Assembly: GCA_018417955.1 (NCBI GenBank)
Contig: JACTVC010000005.1
Span: 248,001-312,000, forward strand
Origin: Laccaria trichodermophora
Taxonomy: Eukaryota > Basidiomycota > Agaricomycetes > Agaricales > Hydnangiaceae
DNA length: 64,000 bases
Direction: 5' to 3'
The notes under the pieces were generated by a model. It worked only from the letters and a program-made list of their open reading frames with translations, did not search any database and had not been told where the DNA came from. This document shows positions 46,994 to 57,701 of this stretch, piece after piece. Each line of letters starts with the position of its first letter. The stretch's first letter is position 1. Both the position numbers and the translations under genes were made by a program.

Positions 46994-49900
46994 TCATAGC
47001 ATAGCAGCAATCTCCTCAAAAATATTGCGAACTCGATCTTCCTTAAATCTTGAAGGAAGAGCCCGAATGCATTGCAGAATGTCACTGATCTGCGAGCTAT
47101 CAAAAATATTGTTGCCCGCTTTATTATGGAAGTAAACCTGACATCCTTTTGTGAGGCGGGGAAATAAGAAATGGAATAACGACTGACCACATTGCCGAGA
47201 GCAACGAAGGCTCGGTAAACAGCCTCCGAATCGTCGGTTTCCGATTCGAGCACCTATTTTTTTTGCCTGAATTAAATGAACGCCATCAAGTTGTTCTGAA
47301 ACTTACACCCAAGGTCAATCTCAGGTGCTGGTTGCGAAGGGGGGCAGCAAGAGGCGAAGAAAGACCAAGGCAAGAAACACTGAGAAAATAGTCGGTTAAA
47401 CCGAAGGAAAGGTGCCACGTCCACATACTTGAACAGAACTGTGGCTAGAGCGACTCGCAGATTCTTACTCAATGCAGCGTACGGCGCTTGACTCAAATTC
47501 TCAAGGAGCTGCCAAACGATAGAGAGTTAAGGCCGAGCGAGAATGAGGGGTTCATACCTGGGACAACCATGCATCATTGTTCTGGTTTCCTTCCTGGAAC
47601 ACATTTGCCAAAGTGCGAAGCATTAGAAGAGTGTTGGTATCTCTTGGCTTGGAAAGTGGGAGAGTCCACGGAGAGTCCCATTCTGAAGCCTTAACCAACG
47701 TTTCTAGGAACGTTTCTTTCAAGCCAGGAGTAGAAAAAGCTTTCGGACAAAACCCGGCCAAGAGTCGACTTAAGTCAATGACTATTCCCCGTTAGTGACC
47801 ATAGCACACCGCATAGTAGCGTAGCGCATTTACCTGGAAAGCGCTGGGGGGATGGCCACCTCCCTAAGATCCGGGCAATAAGGGCTACGTGAGAACTGGT
47901 TGGCACTAACGACACTGCCAGCGGAGGAGACGTCGTTGTCCGTGATAGAAAAGAAAAGATTTCGTTGAGACCATTGATTTCCTCTGGGCTTAGCGCAAGC
48001 GACGATGTAGACTGATTTGTATTCCTTGCATTCATTCATTGAAGGAAAGTAGACAAAAACGATACTCACAATTTCGTTGCGTATCGCTTCATCGAACTGG
48101 AACACTTTCGCTTGCATGGCGTTCACGTTAGCTTGTTTGAAAGCTACATATTTTGAGACTGGCAAAGTCTTGGGAAACGGCACGATTCCAACTTGCCCCG
48201 AGGAGCGAGAAACATCATCGAGTGGATCTTTGACAGCAGAAGGTGTTTGAGGTGTGCCCCTGTATCTTGACGCTCCTGCAAATGGATCGGCGTACTCCGA
48301 CGCCGATGCAGTAGTTGGTGCCGAGCCTGTACTTCGGTATCTTGATGCGCCTACACAATCCCGTCAGACAACTATAATATATCAGTATACCCTTCCTTGC
48401 CTGTGTAAGGATCCACGTATTCCTCTCCTTGAGCTCCGATATCGACGGGTGCTGTGTTTTTCTCTATGAATCGGACAACTTCGTCGATATAGGTCAACGG
48501 CAGATCGTTACTCTCAAGAAAACGCTGGGCCGCGGCAAAAGGATTTTCTAGGTAAAAACGTGAACTTTTTTGCAGGCGTCAAGGCAGGATAATACCGACC
48601 GGTCGCATTGTATGGCAATTTCAGCGGCGGTACGCCATCCTGGATGTCAACATCGAAAACGTAATCGTATTCTTTTCCTTGATAGAGTTGCTTGCGACTT
48701 TGCCCTACGGCATCAACGACATCTCCAATCTTGTGCCAGGTTGAAGTAGCGGCATCCCACTACCAGGCGTTTCAACCAACTGTTTTACAAAAAGCATGCA
48801 TAATAACGGACCTGGTGAGCCTCCACTATGCCTTGATTGTTGAGCATCTTCACCTCACCAGACTTTTTCCCTGAACATGAGAAAATAAAATTTAACTTTC
48901 GATCGTTTAAATGCGGGTTTACCTGGACTCAAAAGGGTTTCTACCCCAGGAAGGTCATTCTTCTTGACATCTCCAACTTGTTGGGAGGGCAACGCCTGAC
49001 TTGCAACAAGTAAATCGTACTCCTTCAGATCGCCTTGCGACATCCAGCGATCCTCGGAGGCACTGAAAACGCGAACAATGCCATCGCTACATCCACTAAC
49101 GATATCGCCGTTTGGCATGCTGGACACCGTCCAAACAGAAATAGCAGGATGAGTGATGATTTGTGAGCATTCACCATCTACTCTCTTCATATTAAGTTTG
49201 TTTGTGGGAGGGAAAAAATTGCAATACACACCCTTCCAAACGCGGACAGTACGATCCTCGCCTGCAGAGATAATATCGCCGCTGGAGAGAACCGACAGAC
49301 TATAAACGAATGATGTATGTCCTGAGAGTGTGTAAACCAGATCGCCGCCCAGTGTCCACACACGGATTTCGCTAAAGTCGCCGCAATTAGCCACATATAC
49401 TTTCGCTGGAACAACGCAATCACCCCCCTATCATTCGAGCACGATGCGAAGCCTATATCTGGAACCAAGGCTAACCCACGCACCGCGTCTTGGTGGCCAA
49501 TATAGGTTTGAAGCATCTTGTGTTGTTGCCAAAGCCGGATCGATTTGTCGGCGGAACCTTAAAAACATATATGTCTCTACATGCTGTCGCGTTCATCTTG
49601 AAGCGCACGAACCTGTCAAGAATCTGTCCTCATCGAGAGCTAGCACAGCCCACACCGATTGCTGATGACCTTTCAGATCGTAAAGCAAAGCAAAGTTCCT
49701 CCAAACTTTGGCAGTTCTTGAAACTGGATTGAAAAAGCTTCTTAAATATGAAGAGATAAGAAGCTTACTTGTCCCACGAGCCAGATATGATGGTGCCAGA
49801 CGGTGTAGCATGTAAAGCGCAGATGTTTTCGGTGTGGCCCAGGAGCGAAAAATCCGGATCGTCTTTTGGATGCTCAAGGGAGAAAATATTGATTATAGTA

Positions 49901-50258
49901 TCTTGGCCACCAGTCACAGCGTAGCCTTTACAAACTAATCAGTGACTGACTAGGGTGTGAGGGGTACGTGCCTGCCTTTCGGTGCATCTAAAGTGGGGGT
50001 GATGTATGTGACAGCGTTGATGTACCGAGAGCCAGCTCGAAGGACGTTGTCGGGCGTAAAGTGAGGTTCCGCGGAAGATCGTTGCCAACATATTGCGGTG
50101 GAGTCGCGAGAGGCTGAAAGAATGAGCTCATTGGTCGGTGAACACAATGCGCGAACCTGAAGACTATCAGTCTAGGAGCTCCTCAATGATCAGATGACGA
50201 TCTCATTACAGACATCAGATGTATGGGCTTTTAGGGTTGCCGACAACTTGTAAGGCAT
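46994..50258 (-). CDS. DOA1: Doa1/Ufd3 (PLAA) ubiquitin-binding Cdc48 cofactor
   Basis: The start MPYKLSATLKAHTSDVRALC opens a seven-bladed WD40 propeller (examples: ELILSASRDSTAICWQRSSA, LLGHTENICALHATPSG, GHQQSVWAVLALDEDRFLTG, YTLSGHTSFVYSLSVLSSGD). A PFU ubiquitin-binding domain follows (WDAATSTWHKIGDVVDAVG, KEYDYVFDVDIQDGVPPLKL, ATENPFAAAQRFLESNDLPL). A linker contains two similar segments (YVDPYTGASRYRS and YADPFAGASRYRG). A C-terminal PUL domain of ARM-like helices ends IRALPSRFKEDRVRNIFEEI and AAML. Doa1 links ubiquitin to Cdc48/p97 and acts in ubiquitin recycling and degradation. Domain order is complete and of normal length. Confidence 0.94.
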
Positions 50259-50821
50259 GTCCGCCAGTCGACGCTCAGATCGATGCGCAGGGAAAGTGTT
50301 TCAAGAACGTTGCGGGAATTAGGATTTAGTCTAGCGCCAACGACCGAATCGGTTGTATGTAAGGATGCCAAACTGCACTTGTGCAACCTCAGAACTTTCT
50401 TTGCAAGCTATGTGCGACTTTCCAAAAAAAAATATCATTGGGACCGCTCCGGAATCTATCTATCTATCTATCCTCATCACTTACTGAGGATTCACAAATA
50501 GCAAACTGTTATGTATTCAGGTCTTGAAAAAAATGTGCACCACTCTAACGAACCCAAACTGCAGTGGAAAGCTGGGAATGGGGGATACGGAGGTGTATCT
50601 ATGCCTTGCACCATTACTTCATCTCCTGCGAGGTCCTTCCAGCACAGGTCGCCAGTCATGGAGGTTATTGACGATTTTAAAACCAGAAGGGGTTGACAAG
50701 AAGGCTGGCACAATCCTCTTTTATATCACTGCTTGAGGGCAGGTCACTAAGTTAACAAATAGCTACGAACAAAGCAGGATTCGACAAGTGATAGAAATAA
50801 ACGCCTACACCGTTTCGACTT
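50259..50821. other. Intergenic, with a small TATC microsatellite; no firm gene
   Basis: This 563-bp stretch lies between the DOA1 start and the HOP1 stop. It includes a tetranucleotide repeat (about 50454-50472, ATCT units). A 61-codon frame on the plus strand (50511-50696) is open but has no recognisable family or splice support. DOA1's promoter and HOP1's 3' UTR should lie here. Confidence 0.45.
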
Positions 50822-53800
50822 TCATTCTGCTAAGTCAATACCAACAGCAACTGATATTTTGAGTTTTTTCGCCGGTCTCGTCAGAATGTCAGGTTCTGTC
50901 AACAGATCACTACCACGTTTGTGTCGAACTTGTTCAGCTGGGAATTCGGGGATCTGTGTTGTCTCTTGCGTTTGAGTCTCGTTGGCTCGCTCGAGCCCAG
51001 AACAAGCCTGTGAGGCTGGTCCTACAAAGCCCTTGTGGAGTGGTCGGTTGTCTATGGACATGAGCCCAGTCTTTAAATTTTTAGCGAGTTAAACATCCAT
51101 GTTTCTAATATAATAGAAAACGAACCAGTTTGGCCACACCAAGTATACGGTTTTCAACTTCTTGATCTGGATTGAAGTAGTCCAAGTACGTAGACTTAGA
51201 CTTCATCGAATGATTGAAAGCGTAACGAGGCTTTTGAATGTTGGGTTTTCGTTGCTTGGGCTGTTTCGGTTTTCCTTTCCCTTTGTTCTTGACGCTCCTC
51301 GTATGGATCTCTGTCGTTAGTCCGAGGTTATCAACCGTCGTCATCTGTTGAAATAAAAAGCCTTATTGCGATTCAATGGTAATCGTCAATGAGCCCAAGT
51401 GAATAAATTTATCAAAATCCATTTACCCTCAGATTCTAACCGTTTGATAAGTTGCCGAGCAAGTGAATTATCGCCGCCTATATCGGTAAAATTAATCCCG
51501 CTCCTGAAGCTTGGGATAGATATCTGACCAAAGGATTTCACAAAATCCGCGAAATATTGAGGCTTACGGCTATCTGCGACTTTGAGAGCTCGTCTAGTGA
51601 AATCGATGTTAGCATAGAAAGACAAGCAGACAGAGATGATCACCTAAATAGCGCCAGGTCCTTGAATCTACCCATAAGTTTGGGGTAGAGATCGACTTTA
51701 ATAAGTTCCCATGATAAATCCTTGCGGAGTCGACAATCGAAGCAGATAAATTTCGAGGGCATGCGGGGGTCTTGAGCGGAGTTGTATCTGTGGGGGAAGA
51801 ACTAACAATGAAGTGGTTAATTTCCATGGGCGGTAGGTGACGTACCCCATACACCTGTGTAAGGTCAGTAAGTCGGCTGTAAATGGCACTGCAAACAGAG
51901 GGAGCATACCAAACATGAAACCATCTAGCGCAGCCCCCCTCGCAAAAGCAGCTTTCATCCTCTATCTAGAAAAGATGATCAAAGATACCAGAAGTGTTTC
52001 AATGGCCAGGTGATTACCATGACACCACAATCACAATCTAGAACTTCATCGACTATGGCGTCTTGATTATTCTCTCCTCCTTGGGTTACCAACTCAGCAG
52101 TCATACTATCCGTTGCTTTGATATATTCGAATGACTGGATCGATTCAACCATTGGAGATCCAGGTTGCTGAATTTCCATGTCTTCGTCAACATTGACAGT
52201 CAGTCTAAAACAAGGGTGGGACATGGTTACAAACCTAACATCTGGACATCACTTGGCGCCCTAGAGCCGTCAATGCACAAGTGTTCAAAATAACTGCCGA
52301 GGTCAACTGGGCGGGGAGGTGCGGAGGTCGTCTCAATATTAATATCGGGGGGAGAGATAGCATCTGGGCCACTATCGTCCTCGCAAATAGGGGTTTCTCC
52401 TACGTGAGACAAAGAAGCTTCTTGAAAAATGAGAGGTTGGGTCTCCTCAAACCCCGTAGTCTCTGGTGCGATCTTCGCGTTCTGGCTGGCGATCAGAAAT
52501 AAAGTCTCCTTTTAAAATAATTATGGAAGACCAACTATTTCTTTCAAACGAGTGGGGACATTTTCACAGAATCCCACAAACTGTGCTTCTCCATCTGGGG
52601 TAAAAGGTAGCTTTTCGATGTCGCCTTCCTTATTTCTAATACCAATGGGAGCGATTTGCTGCGATTCGCGCTCTAAACCGATTGCCTTATAACGACCATC
52701 GGGACCTCTGATGTATTCAGGATCGTCCTCGCCTTCTGCGTCGTCATCATGGAGTTCCAAGTCGGCATCGGCTGACCACACGACATTCCTATTGTCCGCA
52801 TCTTCTCTTTGCTTCTCCGCTTGATGGGCACAGAAGCTGGCTTCCTCTAGTGGCGTAAGAGTAGGTACGGTTGATCCTCGAACGGTTGTCCCTGCAAAAA
52901 TTCCATGATCGTGCTCGGTGGATGAAGGAAGGTAGGTTGCTATCGAGGTGACGCTGAGATTAACACTGACTACAGATTTAGTAAGTTGTATACAAAGACT
53001 AGATAAAAACCTTTACGAGTGGTGACCGGTGTGGATCTTCCCAATAGAGCACTTTTCGGGGATCTCGTCGAGGTCGTGAGTCATGAAGAACCACTTATCT
53101 TTCTCAGAGTCCCCGGCTTGGAAATGCGGCGGTTCATAGTTGGCAGGCGTTTCGTCTGTATAACACACTTTGAAAGTTGCGAAACGGCGTCCTGTGCAAT
53201 TTTGTTAGTTAAAAAACTGCATCCTTGCAAGCGAGTCACAAACTTGGTAAGACGTCCATGTGGGTCATTGCATGAATAAGTGTCTTCAACAAGGTCTGCG
53301 AAGCCAAGGGACGTTACATAGAGACAGACAAAAAAAAATTGACAAAAATGAACCTTTACACTTCTCTTGACATCTTTAAGAGTAGGTGTCTTGCCTCGTT
53401 TAACCGCTTCCGCGACTGGATCGACGAATGGTTGCGTTGACGATCCCCGTGCACCTTCTTCAAAGCTCATGATGGGAATTACAGTGTCGGTTCCTGGCAG
53501 AGTATGATACTGAAAGGAGGCGTCAACCATGAAGCAATGTTACCATGAAGCCGAGCAAACCTTGAAATTAAAGGTGTATGCCTCAATGATGCTAGAAGTT
53601 GGTAAGCACTTTATGCATTAGGAAAAATGCACGGTATATGCGAGTCTTTACTTGTTTGGTTCCTTGTTATCCTGGAAGAGCTGGTTATGTTACCTGCGGG
53701 CAATCGCAAAGACGACATACCAGGTAAATGGCAAATATAAAACTACGAAGGTATTGTTTTTGCAAGGCATCAAAGATGCCGTACTCCTGCCATAGTATGA

Positions 53801-54275
53801 GCGAGAAATTCCGTGAGGTGAGCGCGCATATACCAAGTAATTTAGAATTCTGTCCGCTTCATCTGTATATCCACGAGTCATGGTCTACAGATAAGCCACC
53901 GTCAATACATTTAAGAAGAACGCGATATGATCATAACCATGATTCGAAATCCGTTAATTTTCCTCCCGTCATCTGTAGCGTCGCTTGAGACTGAGAGCGC
54001 GCCATAAGAGTCATCGGCGGTTGTGAAGTAGCCTGATCAGAATGGACTTCAACCCAGACAAGCGGGAGGGAGAGAGATATACTTTCGGAAAAGTTGTCTT
54101 CTGGTAATAGATTTCTATAAGGAGACGGGTGACCTCTTGTGATCCCATGAATGAGCAGGACGTACCTCAAAAAAGCGATGCAGCTCAAACCTGCTCTGAG
54201 GAGAGTCTGGACGGAGGATATGCTTTGGGTGGCGGATATGGATTGTATTGCGTTCCTCGTCGTCTGAGCCTGCAT
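50822..54275 (-). CDS. HOP1: Hop1, meiotic HORMA-domain axis protein with PHD finger and winged-helix region
   Basis: Exons join from MQAQTTRNAIQSISATQSIS and SVQTLLRAGLSCIAFLR. The HORMA domain then reads MTRGYTDEADRILNYL, GIFDALQKQYLRSFIFAIYL, DNKEPNNIIEAYTFNFK, YHTLPGTDTVIPIMSFEEGA, RRRFATFKVCYTDETPANYE and DKWFFMTHDLDEIPEKCSIG. An acidic linker (DLELHDDDAEGEDDPEYIRG) follows, then a PHD-type zinc finger: VLDCDCGVM, EDESCFCEGGCARWFHVWCM, and KFICFDCRLRKDLSWELIK. After it lies a helical region (ALKVADSRKPQYFADFVKSF, LARQLIKRLESEG) fitting the winged-helix part of the Hop1 chromatin-binding region. The basic tail ends KKLKISVAVGIDLAE. Hop1 loads on meiotic axes through HORMA-closure motifs and promotes recombination. 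It should be meiosis-specific. Confidence 0.92.
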
Positions 54276-54386
54276 TGCATATGAGGGTAACGGTAAGAAA
54301 GGCTCATGTGATACAAAAGGTCAAGTGTTTCTTGTCACCTGACCACATATATATATTCCAAGTTGAACTTGTACAGGCGGTGGATA

Positions 54387-54948
54387 TTAAGTCTGGCCCG
54401 TGCCAACGAGCGAGGTTATCCGCGCATCAAACCCTTCGCTACGTATCGGCATTTCTGGGGTGTGGAAAGGATTTTTCATCACAGCGTCGGCGTAAATATC
54501 GTAGACTTTCTGCAGTATGATATCCACTTTGCTCTCTGCTAGGGAGCTCAAAAGAACAAATTTGGTTCCTGCAATTTGTTAGAGAAGATGTGTGATCAGA
54601 AGAAAGCAATAGCGAACCAGTGACCGTTAACGAGATGGTCATTTTGAAAGTCTCTCCCTCGATCACTTGAGCCCCGGAACTAGAGCCCATGGGTGACAGC
54701 CGACTTGTGATAGCATGAATGCCGTGCAGCGTGCCGGCAAGAACGAGGTATTCATTTGAAGTGAGTTGTGCTAATCCTTCTGCAGCGTCTTGTTAGGGTG
54801 CCCTTGGAAGTACAATGGTCTGATAGGAAAGACCTGCAAAGTTGCGTTGATAGACCAGCCCTCCTGCTTTGTTGATGACCTTCAAGATTGTTGATTAATA
54901 GATCAATGAGAATAGAGAATGACGCACCCAGAGGCCGTAGATAGCCAT
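54387..54948 (-). CDS. TRS23: TRAPP complex subunit Trs23 (TRAPPC4)
   Basis: Small exons give [20 protein letters not shown], then [80 protein letters not shown] and [20 protein letters not shown], ending SLVGTGQT. This matches the longin-like TRAPPC4 fold across its length (about 130 residues) and lacks the PDZ-like insertion of animal TRAPPC4, as in other fungi. Trs23 is a core subunit of the TRAPP exchange factor for Ypt1 in ER-Golgi traffic. It lies 111 bp upstream of HOP1 on the same strand and shares a 117-bp divergent promoter with the next gene. Confidence 0.88.
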
Positions 54949-55065
54949 GAAGGTGATACGCGAATGTCGTTCGTGCGAGATCAATCTGGAGGCGGGCCCA
55001 AGGCGGTAACCTATTACATAAGCTTGGCGAATACCTGACGAAGACTTACCTCAAAAACGATAGCA

Positions 55066-56693
55066 ATGAACACAGGTTGGTTGTCGACGTCGAAATGTCA
55101 CTTATTTCACAGTTTTCTCTTCCTCTTTGTGGTATTTTCCCTTCCACTCCCGTCGCTTCAGGCTTCGTTTTTTGGGAAGCGTACCCTTCCGTCGCTCACT
55201 TCTCAAGAGATCTCCATACTCACGACGACTCCTGACCCGTTGAAAAATCTTGATACTCACAATCCAGCCTCTCATCTGGCGAAAATACTGATACCTCGCG
55301 CTCGTGAGTAACGCCTTTATTGCTGGGCCGCCTGCTCATTGTCACTCATGCACAGCGGAAACTGACAACAATACCTTTGTTCGCAATTACATTGTCTCCA
55401 CCCTCAAGGCGCTTAACTGGCACATAGACGAAGACCAGTTTACGGATGCTACACCAATTGGTCAAAAGCGGTTTACAAACGTCGTCGCCACAAAAGACCC
55501 AAACGCGTCGCGGCGGGTTGTGTTGTCAGCCCATTTTGACAGCAAATATTTCCCCACGTACCCTCATAACCAGGCAAGTTTATCAAATTTCACACTAGCT
55601 GCCCCTCATTGATGCTGAATGAGCAGTTCGTAGGGGCTACTGATTCTGCTGCCCCCTGTGCGATGATGCTGGACCTCGCTGAAACCTTGAACCCTCTGTT
55701 AGAGAGTCGCATGGAGCGGTTTCACGACGGCTTAGAGGACGACGACGATATCGCAGATATGACTCTTCAATTGGTTTTTTTCGATGGAGAAGAAGCTTTT
55801 GCCGACTGGACAGACACGGATTCCATTTATGGAGCAAGGCAAGTAATTTATAATAGATTTGGCTATAAAGTGACCTGTCGCCAACAGGCATCTAGCGGAA
55901 AAATGGTCGACCACTTATATCCAACCACATAACAAGCGACGCCTCATGGACTTACATGCAACTGAGCTCTCGACCATTGAACATCTGATTCTTCTGGATC
56001 TTCTTGGCGCTCCCCAACCATCCATTCGCTCTTACTATTTGGATACCGCGTGGCTTTTTGATGCAATGGTTTCGGTGGAGCGCAGACTGGGCGACAGTGG
56101 GGCGTTCGCTTATGACAATGAAAAGGGAATGGCGCCCGGTAGCTGGCGCAGCTATTTCCGCCCACGAACAGGAAAGACGTCCAACTATGGATATGTTGGA
56201 GATGATCACCTCCCCTTTTTGCGAAGGGGAGTTAGCGTCTTTCACATCATTGCCGAGCCGTTCCCGCATGTCTGGCATACTTTGCAGGTACTGCCAAATG
56301 ACCCATTCTTTACGGTCCTCTAATCATTATCAGGATGATGTCCACGCCTTGGATCTTCCCACTATGCGCCGATGGAATTTAATACTAAGAGTTTTCATGT
56401 CCGAATATCTCCATCTCCGCCCAGGGGATCTCGAAACACGGTCATCTTCAAAACATATAGAAAGATCGGATTCTGAGCTAGTACGTCATCCCCAAGTTCT
56501 GAACAAGATTGGTGTACTGATTCGCCACATCTTTCTCCTCGTGCTAGTAGGCATGATACCAGTCCAGTTGTTCGGCACATGTATTATTACAAGTGGCCAA
56601 CGATGCAATATTGAGGGCACAAACAGAAACACTGATTCCCAACACCATCTTGAGTGCTCCGATAAGATGACCATCCAAACTAGTCATAACTAA
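55066..56693 (+). CDS. Glutaminyl-peptide cyclotransferase-like protein (M28 fold)
   Basis: The start [20 protein letters not shown] contains a signal sequence or anchor ([20 protein letters not shown]). Conserved blocks are [79 protein letters not shown] (zinc-ligand Glu), [35 protein letters not shown] and [20 protein letters not shown], then FPHVWHTLQ. These are the zinc and active-site motifs of animal and fungal QC. The enzyme cyclises N-terminal Gln (or Glu) to pyroglutamate in the secretory pathway. The C-terminus is ambiguous: the frame runs on through a hydrophobic segment to 56693, but a strong gtacgt donor at 56481 with an acceptor at 56547 would end the protein at about 56550. Confidence 0.88.
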
Positions 56694-57459
56694 CGCAATA
56701 ATTCTTTATATCGCTTGATAAGAACCGAAGCGTCTGTTGCTGTCTTGAACAGTATTGCAACGAAGTCCTAACAAACACAAACAGGGTGAGGTCTATGCGT
56801 ACCTTCTCGCTTTGTCTTGCTTGTTCAACCTGAATTCTCGCCTTCCTCGAGAATTCTCGAAGGGCGCTGGCACGTTGGGCTGGGTGGTTTTTTACTACAT
56901 TGATCGAGTGGATCAAAATAATGGAAAAGAACATAAGATTATACTGCGCCGCGAAAAGAACGTACACATTCGGCTGGCAAAATTAATTTCGTCTGAACGT
57001 CTGGGGCCGAGTCTTTCTAGAAGAGGAAGGTACATCGCAAGAATGCGTTCAAAAGACTCCTGAAAGGTAGATCAAAATCGACCTGATGTGTGGAGTCCTT
57101 GGATAAGAACTTGTTTAGCTGTTTCCAAGGGCTGACAGTCATCGACATATTTTTGAAAGCCAACTTGCCGAGCCTTCAGCGAAGTTATGTTTGCCCTGGC
57201 GTCTTCTCTAAGGAGTCGAAGCGTCACGTTATATATCGATTGTAAAATTCCGCTGCCTCACAGGTGGGCAGTCCCGACCCGAACTATGTTCTTGCTGGTT
57301 TCACGAGCTTCCGCATACAAAGCTTGTTTTTTGACTTGAAATGTTGCCGAACGAGAGGCAGTTTTCGCTGTCCTCGTCCCTGTCCGTCATATCTTATGAT
57401 GAGCGTAACGCAGGAAAAAAGAGACCTACTCCGATACTCTTGTTGAAGTTTCGAAACAT
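56690..57459 (-). CDS. Unidentified small helical protein
   Basis: Joined exons read MFRNFNKSIGVG, TRTAKTASRSATFQVKKQAF, GILQSIYNVTLRLLREDARA, NITSLKARQVGFQKYVDDCQ, PLETAKQESFERILAMYLPL, LERLGPRRSDEINFASRML, KNHPAQRASALREFSRKARI, QVEQARQSEK and DFVAILFKTATDASVLIKRY, ending KELLR and stop at 56692-56690. It is about 190 residues, charged and almost wholly alpha-helical or coiled-coil in character, with no signal peptide or membrane segment once the gtacgt-donor intron is removed. I do not recognise the family. The N-terminal exons are tentative; an alternative start lies at 57537. It lies tail-to-tail with the glutaminyl cyclase-like gene and head-to-head with STT4. Confidence 0.5.
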
Positions 57460-57701
57460 CGCTGGTTACTGGAGTGAGCGTTTAAACTGTTGTGATATTG
57501 GATTTTTCTACTTATTTTCGTCAAATTCCTCGACCATGGCGTGATTGTTGCTGGTGACTAGGCAAGGCCAAATGCCAAGAGGCAGGTGGTTGTTTACATT
57601 TATGTAGGCAGATTATGTATGGGTATTGTCGATAAACAAACAACTAATAATTAGGTGGAGCAGTCAAGTTTGGTCTTGATTTAAAGCACCAATATTCTGT
57701 C

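Noticed and set aside
50511..50696. A 61-codon frame on the plus strand between DOA1 and HOP1
   Set aside because: No recognisable sequence, no splice partner and no conserved feature; it is short enough to be chance.
56680..56967. Apparent transmembrane protein on the minus strand (hydrophobic segment LFAAQYNLMFFSIILIHSI)
   Set aside because: The hydrophobic stretch lies in a likely intron with a strong gtacgt donor and tag acceptor; removing it joins two frames that otherwise do not connect.
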